This document shows positions 10,021 through 23,518 of a stretch of 64,000 bases of DNA, one piece after another (the stretch's first letter is position 1; each line of letters opens with the position of its first letter). The notes under the pieces are model-generated. The model did not search any database, was not told the DNA's origin, and saw only the letters and a program-made list of their open reading frames with translations. Origin of the DNA: Biomphalaria glabrata (lineage: Eukaryota; Mollusca; Gastropoda; Planorbidae); assembly GCF_947242115.1 (NCBI RefSeq), contig NC_074719.1, positions 41,932,349 to 41,996,348 on the forward strand, in the 5' to 3' direction. The translations under genes and the position numbers were made by a program.

Positions 10021-13000
10021 CTGCAAAGAGAAGAAATAAACACACACTTTTACAAAAACAAACAAAAATTTTCTTTATATTGAGTAGAATGTACTTAGAT
10101 TTAAAAAACATTTAGAACTCGCCTTTAAAAAGTAGTTTCAAAATAGAAGGATATGTCATAATTTTATCCTTAAAAGCAGGTAGTGAATATTTTGTCTTAT
10201 ATACATGAAACAAACATCGACAACAAATTAACGTAAATTATTTTTTAAAATGAAAAGTGGAGTAATTAATGATTTAGGATCAAAGAAGACAATGAAGGTT
10301 CTAGCTAGTTGTATAAAATGAAAAAGAACTTGTAACATACAAAATTTATTTTTTTTTAAATAATAATAAAAAAGATATCAATCCTTTCAGAGCATTCATA
10401 TGCAGATTTGTTTACATTTTGAAAAAACCCAATCATGTTGTGTAGTATGTTGCCCCTGATTTTGTTAGAAAGTAAACTAAGGGAAGTGATTTTGTGTCTT
10501 TAAAAAATCATTTGTGTGAAAATAAATAAACACAAAAAAAAAAATAAAGGTGAAAATAAAATGTATAAATAAAAATGTTGAAATTAAAAGTTGCAAAAAA
10601 AAAAAATACAGATTCAAGCAATACAATACCGAAAATTTAATCTGAAAAACAAAATGATAATAAAGACTTTCAGAATACAGAAACATTATAAAGAGCGGTT
10701 GGCCTTGTAAATGAGATCCAGATGTGTTTGTGAAAATATGATAAATCTTTTCCATGAATCAGTTAAGACCCAACAGCAGAAAAAAACTTTATATGACTTT
10801 ATATCGAAGCCTGAAAAATGAGCCCTCATTTAAATAGTGAAGTTCTTATAAAAACCTAGAGGTCTGAAAAACAAATGTAAAGTAATCTTCCATTAGGAGT
10901 TAATAAGAGACATGTGAACAAAGCAAAGTCCAACTATCTTTGATTTCCTCAACATATCAAACTGTAGTTGGAGCTGAATGAATTGTTACGAGTTAAAATA
11001 AAAACTAATACCAATCTTAGAAAACGTTCAACTTCATATTCTTTTTTTATTAGGTAAAATCTGTACTGCTCCACCACCTTGTCCCACTCCAGATAACTAA
11101 TAGTTTCAGATTCAACCAATGCTCTTTTAACATGTTAAGAATGTTTAATTTTAGGTACTCGCATGATTAAATTTTAGATTGAAGTCAAGAGCATCGTTTA
11201 TTTTGTTTAGCATTTTAAATTAAAACTTAAAAACCTCAATCCATTTTCAAAGAAACAAATAATTGAATAAAACCATGAATATACAGTAACAACAAAAGAG
11301 GAAAGAAAAAAGTAAACTGTCTGATCAATTAATCCAAAGAGTGAACAAACTAACGTTACCCAGGTATTGGTAAATTCCTTCAAATAAGATTGACAACAAA
11401 AGAATTAAAAAATTAGCAAGAAATAAAATAAATCACAACAAAATTTGTATTGGAATTTTGGATTTGAAACACTTTTTTTTTTTTTTTGTTGAACATAAAA
11501 TAAAAAAAATGAAAATAAAAAAAAAAAGGTTTGAAATCATAACATGAAGAGATGATGACCAGGTGTTAATGTCACATCAAAAGTGTAATAAAGATTTCAT
11601 TAACACTGATGTGCAAATTTGTTCTTAATAAAAAGCTTTTGAGCGATTAGCTTGACATTTTATTTTCAATCAAATGTAAAGTAAATCAGATTTTGAATAA
11701 ACATTGCAACATTATTTAACCACTTATAAGTATATTAGTCTAATTATATTAATACCAATATTGATTTTTTTTTTAAAGTTTCCTACAGATGGCACAATTA
11801 AAACTTGTTATAATGTCTAAAAAAAAAAGATTTTCTGATTTCTAATTCAGTCTTTAAATTCTTTAAAAGATCAAACTCTGAAATAATCAAATTATTTTCT
11901 TCAAACTTGTATTCAACTATTTGTAAAGAGGTTGAGCTCTGGGACAATTCTAAAGTTCTTCATGATGACCTCATCTTTTGAAATTGTTTCATATGTGTAT
12001 CTGATTATTATCATTCAATGTGTTTCCCAAACATCTATCCTACGACCAAATGCAGAGACAGTACCCTAAGATCTATCTTACTTTAAAGACAGTATCAGTG
12101 TCACTCATACAAATATAAATTACCCTTGTTCCTTTATAAGAAAATATGATTACATCCTAGGTATATCCATTAATGGAATGTATACGCAAATGACGTAAGT
12201 GTGCTAGATTTAGAAAAGGGAGGACAATTTTGTCATATATGCTATCAAGAGTAATAAAGTTCTGTGTTTGTCTTGACCGATTTTACAAGTTATTTAGTGT
12301 ATTTTGTAATCCTGGGACACCTAGACCTGATGAGACATTAATGTAGTTTCTATAGAGTTAGATATAATAGAAAGCTGTAACATTTATGAATGTGTGTATG
12401 TTCATAATCTATTTATATATATATATATGTCAGTTGGTTGTCCTGGATGATTCAGGCCAACCGTTCCACTAGGGAAGAAGGAGCCCTTGAACATATGCAG
12501 AAGAATACACATAATCACATTGTTATGTGCAGGTAAAATTGTTTTATAAATATCAGAACAAGCTTGTTTCTAATATAATGACTGAATCTCATTTCTTTTT
12601 TAAGCTCCTCCCCTTCCCTTACATGTCCTAGTTGAAACGGTGCAACGCAGCCTAAACAGGACAAATTTGTACAAATGCTCCTTCTTTCCTAGCACTATTT
12701 GAGGATAGAATAGGTTGTTTGATAACACTTTTTGATAATTGTTAAATATCTGAACCAGCTGTTTGACTAACCTCCATAACAAACATATACATATTTTAGA
12801 ACTGCCAACCCCCCAAAAAAAAAATTAAAAAAAAAAACAATTGATTGCTGAGTACCATACTCTAAATCACAGACTTTAATTTCAGAGAGGCATGTCAACC
12901 ATTTTCCCCTATTTAATAGGGAGCTAATAGACCTGTTTCAAAGGTCTTGAAAAAAAAGTGAAATTTAACCTTCTACTAACACTTTCATAATAAACTTGTG

Positions 13001-14834
13001 AAAAAAAAAAGTTACAAACAGAACTGAAACATTAAGTGGAGACAATTTTGTGTGTGTAGTTTCCACTAGCCAGACATGGGTAATATAAAAAAAATATATG
13101 AAAAGTATGAACATTTAAATGCCAGCAATATCTAACAATTACACACAAAAATCTATAAATGGAATTATTCAAAGTGGTAACGTACCTCTCCATACATGTC
13201 TAGTCTATTGACTTTGAGTCCAGACACAGCAAAGGTATTGATAGTGAACATCACCTGTACAGATGACATAATAAGAAATTTAAAGGGTTATATATATACG
13301 AAGGCCTTGTACCTGGGGAATGGTCAATGCTTTAGTCAACCAATAACTACAATAATAATCAAAACTAAACCACTTACTGTGATTGTAGGGTTAGCCTCAG
13401 GAATGGGTACACCTGTCTGTAATGTAATCTAAGAACAGACAATAGTAAACATTAGCAGACATAAAACAATGTATAAACAACAGAAGCAAACTCAATTCTA
13501 AAAGTGAGATTAAAAGAAAAAAAAAGTGACAGCAATAACAATATATTTTTTAATCGGTTAAAATGTTTCACTGCTGTCTAGAAGATTGAATCTTTCATTG
13601 CTATTATAAGTTAAATGTTTAATGGCTATTATGAAATTTCAATATTTTACTTCTATTATAAAGTTTGAATGTTTCACTGCTACAATAAAGTTGAAAGGTT
13701 TCACCACTATAATGTTTTAACGCTGTTATAATGTTTTAATGATTCACCGTTATCCCCTTCCTACACAGTGTGTACCTATGTAAACGTGACTTAAAAAAAA
13801 CATTTTTTAATATGAAAAGTTGTGGAAAGGTTTCTTCAACACAGCATATAAATTTATTGACCTCTTGTTCACTTAGTAAACACCAAATTTTAAACAGAAA
13901 GGAAACGAATATTTTTTAAATTTCAAAATGGATTTAGTCTGTCGAATATCACGATTTGGTAAGTAAATTGCTAGGTTTATTTTTTTTTATTAAAACTATT
14001 TTCTTGCATACAAATCATATTAAATATTGTAATTAAGATGTATAAATATATTTTAATTAATTAGCCGCTATTTGAAATATAAAAGATAAATGTATTGTGC
14101 TAAAAGTTTTTTAGAAAAATGATGTGTACGAAAGTACCCAGTTACAAACACAGTGTGATTCACTTGTGAATGTAAAGCCATTTTTGTTCCTCTAAATCTA
14201 CAGAATTTAAATTCTATGTCTACACCAGACTTTTAATACTAGACATTGAAAAATATAACAATTCTACAAATGTTTATTTGAAAAGTTTTAAATTTAAAAT
14301 ATATATTATTACATACCAGACTCTTAACTATTCTAGATTTAGAATCTAGAGTCTTATGTACTACAACTAAACAACAGTCTACTGCCACTAAACTAAATTT
14401 TTTTTCCATCTTGTGTACTCTAGATCTAGATAGTATAGAGATATATTTTTGACTCTATACTCAAAGTCTAATAGACAAAAGCTTGTATTCATGGCAAGTG
14501 AAAAAAACAAAAGTCCAATAGCCAGCAATATTGCATCCATGTATATTGCTAATACTAAAAGAAAAACTTAATAAACAAAAGTTCCTGAGACAAACTCACA
14601 TTGCCTTTAATGTTGGGTAACTTGCCCGGATCAATCTTGCCAACATCCCAGGTCATGAGCTTTGAGACTGGGTCAAAGGAGTTCTTGCCCTGTGTGGCTG
14701 TCAAAGTGACATTCAATACTGTCTTTGGAAATGGCACTTCTAGGACCACATTCTCTATCTGTAGAAGTGAAACATAACTACATTTAGTCATGCCTGTATG
14801 AGAGAGAAATATATCATCCACAATAAAAGCCAAA

Positions 14835-14870
<36 letters not shown>

Positions 14871-17800
14871 ATGTACCCTTTTCAGACCATGCAATCTATA
14901 GGGCAGACTTGTAACAGGCTGAGAGTTTTACTAGTGAGAAATGCACCCTGTTCCAATCTGGAGGGTGAAGCTTTAAAGAACATAAGTGAATGAACAGATT
15001 TATCCTTTGCAACAGTGGTGCCTCCCTCTCATACATTGATCCTCATCATCATCAAACTCCATTTGAGTCAGGGCTTGAGAGGCTTAAATCCTCACTTGCA
15101 AAAGCCCAGGACAGAAACCCTGCTGTCTTGCGTAGTGCATACATGTCACCATACAAGTCGAGAATTTGTGGTTTCTTATATCTGTTGAGACGGAGATCAG
15201 CAAGTCTGGGGCAGTCAAACAGAATATGAGGCACGGTTTCCTCTTCTTCCCCGAAGCGAGGGCACCGTGAATAAAAATTTGGCCATAGCCGTGAGAAATA
15301 AGAGCCAACAGGACAGTGGCCTGTCATGAACTGTGCTATAAAAACTTGCTCAGGCCAAGACAGCCTGCACCAGGGGTAAGTGCGGTCAGGGCGCCTCATG
15401 TGCTCCTAGACTCCACGGGCTTTTTGGGACTTGTCCCAGCAATCAAACCACTTTTGATAAATTGATAGAAAAGGTTGATGTTAAGATGCCCCCCCCCCCC
15501 CACCAAACTGCCGGTAGACAACTAAACTGTTGTAGGCCTAATGTATCTTAATTAATAAAGCTTCAAACAACTTGAATAACTTCCTTTTGTGAACAAACTA
15601 AATAGAACTTTATTTATAATATAAACAAATCAAGTTGTGATAAATAAAATAGATCTAGTAGACTTAAGTAATAATATTTCTTAATAAAATCTAACTCAAT
15701 ACAAAAACACATCCTTTCAGTCTTACATTCTGGAGTTGTCTCTCTTAAGTTCACTCCTTGACACCTACAAATCATGTATAGAGATCTCTAGCTTAGATTA
15801 CTGAACAAAAAGAATGCAGAGTAATCTGCCCTTCCCTTTATTTTTGTTAGAAGTAAAACAAGCAAGAACATCTAGCCTATTATACAGAATTAAAAAAAAC
15901 AACAACACCAATGTTTTAATTACATACAACTAAGACTCAAACAGATTTTGCAACTTACTGTCTTTCCGCTGGTCTGTTTTGGTCCAACTGTCACATCAAA
16001 CCTGCCACCGCTGCCTTCTTTGTAGTAGATATTGTGGCGGAGATATATTGGAATGGCGACAGTGCTAGATAACATTGCAAGAGAAATGAGGAAACACATT
16101 CAGACTTTGCCCTTGTCTCTTATTTACTTCTTCAATTTACACAAAACTTAGCCGCTAACAAGTTCTGACCATACCTTTTATCTCAATTAGACATTACTGT
16201 GAAATGATCTTTCATGACTGAAGGAGGCCATAGATCAACATTGGGATTTATATTTTTTCCCTCATCATAAACATCTTAGCTTATAAATGACAGACGTTAC
16301 TTCAAAAAGAGATATATACATCCTACATTAGGGTAAAAATATAAAAAAAGAAAACTAACCAACATTTGAGAAAAGTATTATAAAATTAAGGGGGTGCGTT
16401 GGCTGAGTAGTGGAGCGCTTGGTTTCCAAACCTGGGGTCCTGGGTTCGAATCTTCACGAAGACCGGGATTTTGAATTTCTGGATTTTTAGGGCGCCCCTG
16501 AGTTCACCCAACTTTGATGGGTTCCTGACTATGGTTGGGGAAAAGTAAAGGCAGTTGGTCGTTGTACTGACCACATGACACCCTGATTGTTAACTGTTGG
16601 CCAAAGAAACAGATGACCTTAACATCATCTGCCCTATAGATTGCAAGGTCTAAAAGGGGAATTTTACTTTTTTATTATAAAATTAAACTTAAATGTTACA
16701 TTATAAGAAAATAAAAATAAAACAGAACTGGAACTTTGAGTCAGCACTATGTTTCAGCCATACATGACATGAACTACTCACTTGTTTGAACCAATGTGGT
16801 AGGACATCATTCTGAAGTGACCGTCAGGAGGAACAAAGGATAAAATTTTCTCAGACTAGAACAATAAAAGAAAAAACATAGAACAACATAGAATGTTTTA
16901 TAGATTCCATACATGGAAATGCAGCCTAAAAACTGAAAATTGTTTTTGCAGTGCCAAGTGAGCTGTTCAAGTGACTAAAACCAGAACAGGTTTGACTCCC
17001 CTAAGCACCAAGAGTAGGCCACATCTGACCTTATTTAACAATGGATTCAACAAAATAAGCTAGCTAAAGCATTCAAACTCTCCCGCCCTTGACTTCTGCA
17101 AGTATACCTGATGACAAAGTTGCTAAGCTGCAGTTCACAACAGCTCAGACGAACCACAATCCACTTGCTTCACTTCATGAAGAGCATTAACTAGTTCTAT
17201 CCATAATTATTTTCAGTGTTCCAATAGAATTATTCGTTTTGCTCATAAGTATTTCACTACCCTGTTATAATTAAGCTTTAATAACTTTTTTGTTTGTTAT
17301 CAGAAAATATATTTGGTATAGAATTAAAGGAGAATACACACCTTTTTTTTAGATAAAACAAATTGATGTTTATAAAGTTCATATAAATGTGGTGGACAAT
17401 ATCATAGTGTACCATATAAAGGGATATAATTTTTATTTAAATTATAAATAACTTAAGGACAGAACTCCATTCCTTAACTGTCTTACCTCCCATCTCTTGA
17501 ACCTAACACATGGGTGGAAGCTAACATCATCAAGCAGCCGAGGGTTGACAAATGACAAAGTCAGGTCTGGCATGCCACTCAACTTGATCAGACAATCAAT
17601 CTGTAGACATAACACAGCTTATATTTGAAATCTTTAGCCACACAAATTTGAGGCTGATCTATACAGAAAACAAATGAATCGAAAATTATTATTTTTTTGG
17701 TCTTAATAAAATGAGTAAAAGAGTTTAATATCAGCCCTTGAATTGCTGAAAGTCATTAGATTCTACATTACTTCTGTTGAGAAATAAATTTTATTGACAC

Positions 17801-20800
17801 TCTCATTGCTCTAAGGTACAGATTGTTATTTTTTTTTGTGTGCTTAATTTTGAAAAATTTAATCAGGACTTTTGCTACTTCTTCAACTAGCTTCTGCTGA
17901 GATGTAATCTCTTTTGCCATCTGTGCCAAGGAAAAATAGCATTCTGATTTTTCAGCTGTTATTCAATGTCATACAGAATGTTGTTTCTGTTGGGCTGTTA
18001 AGGTAATAGGGTCTGTCTAAGGTGAATTAAAACTGGGGCGATTAAAGAGGGTATGATTGGCAGTTTTGAAAGGGTGGGCCCAATGTCTACAGTAGGGGTG
18101 GCTGTGTGTGGTTTATTTTGTTTAGGTGAAAAGTTTAAGACGTGTGTCCTGTTCTTAGCTGAAAGATTGTTCGGGACTTAAAAAGTAATGAACTCTGATG
18201 AAAATAAATAAGTTGTTTTAATTATGTCACAGAAAAACTAACTAAATATGTTTCTGGTTGTTGTTTTTTTGAGACACTATATCACTAACAATAAAGGTAA
18301 GAAGTTTAATTGCATCAATGATTACTTTTATATTATATGTAAAAAAAATATTTCATTGTTAAGATCATTATTCATAAACATGTAAGGTCATGATCTCAAT
18401 GCTAGAAATTTGTGTTCATATCGCACAGGAATGTAGACTTGTAAATGCAATAATAAATAAATGCAGTAATGAAGGATTTTAGTGGGACTTAAAAGACTTG
18501 TTGCAGCATGGTGGATGACTTTGCTTCTGAACTGAGGGGTCTCTGGTTAGAATCTTAGAAAAGACTGGGATTCAACTGTTTTTCAGGACACCCCTGAGTC
18601 AACCCAACTCTAATGGGTACAGACATAGTTAGGTTATTGCACTGGCCATATGACACACACAGTAGGCCATAAAACATGATTGGGGGATCGGTGGCTAAGT
18701 GGTTAAGCGCTTGGCTTCCAAGGGTTCGAATCTCGATGAAGACTGTGATTTTGAATTCTGGGATTTTTAGAGTCCACCCAACTCTAATGGGTACCCGACT
18801 TTAGTTGGGGAAAGTAAAGGCGGTTGTCGCTGTGCTTGCCACATAACACCCTGCTCGTTAACCGTTGGCCAAATAAACAGATGACCCTAACATCATCGGC
18901 CCTGTTAATGGCAAGGTCCTAAAGGGGGTACTTTACTTTTTTTTTTTTACATAGTCTTGAATCTCTCAGTAGCATAGGCATTTTTTTTCTCTTATTACAA
19001 AGGCTTATATCTCTTAAGACTTACATAGTGTTGTATCTCTACCTAGCATAGCCTTGTCTCTCTAATTAAATAACTTAGTACTTCCAAGTAAAACTTACAT
19101 AGCCCTGTATTTCTGCTATAACAGTGGAACCAGACTTGTCAATGATGGCATCAATCTCCTCAATCACATCAAAGTAAGCCTCATTGTTGGTGTACTTGAC
19201 CCCAGTTCTGCGCCAGGGAATGTTGGAGAGTTGGCCAGTTGGAAGTGTGGCACTCACACTATAGAAGAAGAAACAATATTATGTAATAAGTCACAAGTAC
19301 TAGGAGGTGCGGTGGCTGTGCAGCAAAGTGTTTGGCTTCAGCACCAGGTCCCGGGTTCGAATTTCAGTGAAGACTGGGATTTTTAAAAGTAAAGATGGTT
19401 GGTCTTTGTGCTGGCCACATGACACCCTTGTTAACATTAGGCCACAGAAACAGATACATCTGACCTATAGATCACAAGGTCTAAAAGGGGAACTATAATT
19501 TACTAATAGTATTTTATCATTTGCAGTCCAAATGACATTTCAGGTAAAGTTCCATTTAAAACTGATACATGGCATCAAGATTGGGATGCAGATTCTGGGA
19601 AGACATGGGGACTGTTAGAGACTTGCTCAGAACAAGTTGGTAGCCCATGTCCCAGACAGGACCACAAGTAGAGATGAGCATGAAGTAGTGCAGGTTTTAG
19701 CTTCACACTATTACTGACACTGAGAAGATTACGCTGGCTCGGACATGTCACCTGCATGCCAGATGATAGAATCCCGAAAGATATCTTATATGCTAAGCTT
19801 GTGGAAGGAGTCAGACCAAAGGGCCGCCCAAGACTAATATATAGAGATGTCTGCAAGCGAAACATGAGAGCCACAGGCATCAGCGAAAGTATGTGGGAAA
19901 ATATAGCCAAAGACCGGAGTGCATGGAGACAGACTGTGCGTGCTGGGACAACCCTCGCTGAGAACAAAAGAATTGAAGTGGCCTTAATCAAGAGGGAAAA
20001 AAAGAAAGATGCCCTGTCCGCTAGCCTTGAATCAGAGGCATACACATGTATGAATTGTGGCAAAGTCTGCCGTTCTAGAATTGGCTTGATTAGCCACACC
20101 AGATTCTGCCCTGCCTCAAGATTAAACCAAACCAGTGACTCCTTTGGGCGCATCCCTTGCCTTTTCGAGACAAAAGGAGCCATATATTAACACTAACATG
20201 AAGTGGTTTAGATGTGGATGTCAAATAGAAGCAAAAAAATATATATACACACATATAGATATTAAACTTTTTTCTAATGACAATTCTTCCTTTGCATAAA
20301 AATTTGATGGTGAAATATAAAACAGAAAGTAGAAGATTTATAACATAAGAAGCAATTGTCACAAAAAACATTTACCCTGATGATTTGCCAGTTACTGTGT
20401 CTGTTATGGTCCTGAGGAAGTTGGGCGGCCTGATAAGCTCTTTCAGAACATTGGATTCCACGGCCAGTGGGAACCCATTGTCTAACATTTCATCTAACAA
20501 CTGAAATATATTGATCAAAAGTGAATTTATAAATTGGTCTTGCCAGGAACCAAATCATTTCTTTGTGGTATTTTGTATTCATTTTTCAGATTACTGCCTG
20601 AATGCAATTGAATGACTTTTATTACCTAAGAAACTATTGGGTCCAAATGACATTCTAGTAAATATAAAAAGAATATTTCTAATAAATTGAACTGCCATTA
20701 CCTGCTAGTATGACAGATGGTAACAATAACAATTTGGATTTCTTTCCTTTGTGTATCAAATATGTGTTTTTGTAATAAAAAATGAGTTTCTATCTTAAAC

Positions 20801-23442
20801 TCAGAATTGAGGTGGTTTTAAGTAAACCTTAGAGCATTCTAGATTTAACGTATTGAAGAACTGCTTGATCAGCAGATATAAAATAACCCTAAAGACATTT
20901 TCTTTCAAAATACAAAGGTGTATTCTTAAAGATGGAAAATGTATGTTGTATGTTCCTACAGAATTGAACATTATTATATCTTAGCACAAAAATCCTGCAA
21001 GATGGCAGGATTCGAAACCAGAATGATTGAGATGATTCCAGAGCACAAACTGCCACAAGACCAGGCAGGTTTAGGGTTACATTGTCTTTGTTTAGTATTA
21101 AGATACCATGTTATCTCTAACCCAATCTATTGTCATTAGTTTCTGTCTATACATATATCTATTTTGCTCATTATAGATCATACAATGTATTTCTTTCCTG
21201 CAAGCAAGGTACAGGGGTGCAGTGGCTGAGTGGTTAAGCGTCTGGCTTCCAAACCTGGGGTCCTGAGTTTGAATCTCAGTGAAGACTGGGATTTTGAATT
21301 TCATGATTTTTGGGGGGCTCTAAGTTCACCCAACTCTATTGAGCACCTGACTTTAGTTGGGGAAAGTTAAGATGGTTGGTCATTCGCTGGTCACATGACA
21401 CCCTTCTTGTTAACCATTGGCCATAGAAACAAAAGACCATAACACCATCTGCCACATAGATCACAAGGTCTGAAAGGGGCAAACTTTACTACTTTAAGCA
21501 AGGTACCTTGACAACTCATAACACTGGACTCACCTCATAAACTATCACATAGTTCTCCTTGAGAGTGGACTCTGTACATTCACTAAAGTAATCTTCAAAT
21601 GTTTCACAGATTCTGTGAAGAAACTCGACTACAAATAAAGGAGACACTGAAAAGAGAGGCCAACAAAAATATTACAAATCAACAACTCTTTAAACCTTTT
21701 AGTTTTTATTGGCTTCAAAAATGATTGAATAAATATAGCTTTAAGGACTTAATAATGATTGAATAAATATAGCTTTAAGACTTAATAATGATTGGATGAA
21801 TATAGCTTTAAGACTTAATAATGATTGGATGAAGATAGCTTTAAGACTTAATAATGATTGGATGAATATAGCTTTAAGACTTAATAATGATTGGATGAAT
21901 ATAGCTCTACGACTTAATAATGATTGGATGAATATAGCTTTAAGACTTAATAATGATTGAATAAATATAGCTTTAAGACTTAATAATGATTGGATGAATA
22001 TAGCTTTAAGACTTAATAATGATTGGATGAAGATACCTTTAAGACTTAATAATGATTGGATGAATAAAGCTTTAAGACTTAATAATGATTGGATGAAGAT
22101 AGCTTTAAGACTTAATAATGATTGAATAAATATAGCTTTAAGACTTAATAATGATTGGATGAAGATAGCTTTAAGGACTTAATAATGATTGGATGAATAT
22201 AGCTTTAAGGCTTAATAATGATTGGATGAATATAGCTTTAAGACTTAATAATGATTGGATGAAGATAGCTTTAAGACTTAATAATGATTGGATGAATATA
22301 GCTTTAAGGCTTAATAATGATTGGAGGAATATAGCTTTAAGACTTAATAATAATTGGATGAATATAGCTTTAAGGCTTAATATTTGTATATTTCCATTCT
22401 CTGAACATGTCCTAATATTCATAAGCAGGGTTAGCTCAGTTCTTTGATCATGTCATATGAATATGGTTGCCCCAATGGTTACTTATTTTGGAGTTTTATT
22501 TCCAGAAAATTGTATTTATAGTTCTCAAACAAATGGCTAAAACATCTCTCTTAAAGTTTTATTTTTACTTTTGTTTAGTAAATCTTGGAGGTTCTTATAG
22601 ACTGGAGAGTTCCTGAACAAAGTTTAATTTGAATATAAATTAAAGAGAGAACTTATTGGGGAGTTGAGTGACTACAGTCCTGCACTGGAGAGTTCTATTA
22701 GAATATAAGATAAATAAAGAGACAACTCATTCGCCAGTCGATTGAAAGAGTTCAGTCGTGTACAATTTCTATATTTGAAATGTTAAATCTGACATATCCT
22801 GAGCTTCATTTATTTCTTTCTTTGTGTGAATTTATTTATTCTGTGCTTCAAGTTGAAGTTGTGAAATTAATGTTATCATAGTTTGTTACACTACAATTCA
22901 GGAAATCCTTATACATAATCCCTGAATAACAAGGAATATTTGTATCACTACGCTATACGTCTACAATTACTAACTAGTAACGGTCAAACAGTACAAAGTA
23001 TGTATATATATATATATATACAATACATTTAATCTTCAAATGAAGCATTAGGGATGTATAAAAGCTCTAATTAATGACAAACCTTCTGTGGTAACCACTG
23101 CAACAAAAAATAAACTACCACGGTAAATGTTGATTAGGTAATGATGTGGTGTTGAGATGACAGGTGGCACATCCTCGGGGTTAGACGCCTGTGACAAAAA
23201 GACAAAAAAAAAAAAAAAAAAAAAAAAAAGCATCCATTACAAAAATTATTCAACTATTTACTTATTAAATGCAATGTCCTTACAATTACAGTGAAAAGAA
23301 AAATGGCAAAATTTAAACAGGAAAGAATTGATTAGTAAACTATCATTATGTTACCTAGCTCTTAATATAATCTTTTTATATGAAGCTTGAAGGAAGCAAA
23401 TATTTAATAGTTACCACATGCTAATAAGAAATTACAAGTTAC

Positions 23443-23518
<76 letters not shown>

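Larger units (their letters stand above)
17601..19098 (-). other. Intron 6 of AP-3 mu
   Basis: Contains a degraded SINE A (18505-18680) and a better one (18684-18950). The segment 17700-18480 is AT-rich without recognisable content. Confidence 0.8.

Noticed and set aside
16390-16460. tRNA gene-like heads of SINE copies (A-box and B-box)
   Set aside because: They lack a foldable acceptor stem and are followed by the SINE body; not functional tRNA genes.
21718-22382. CRISPR-like regular repeats
   Set aside because: Direct tandem units without spacers, in a eukaryotic intron.
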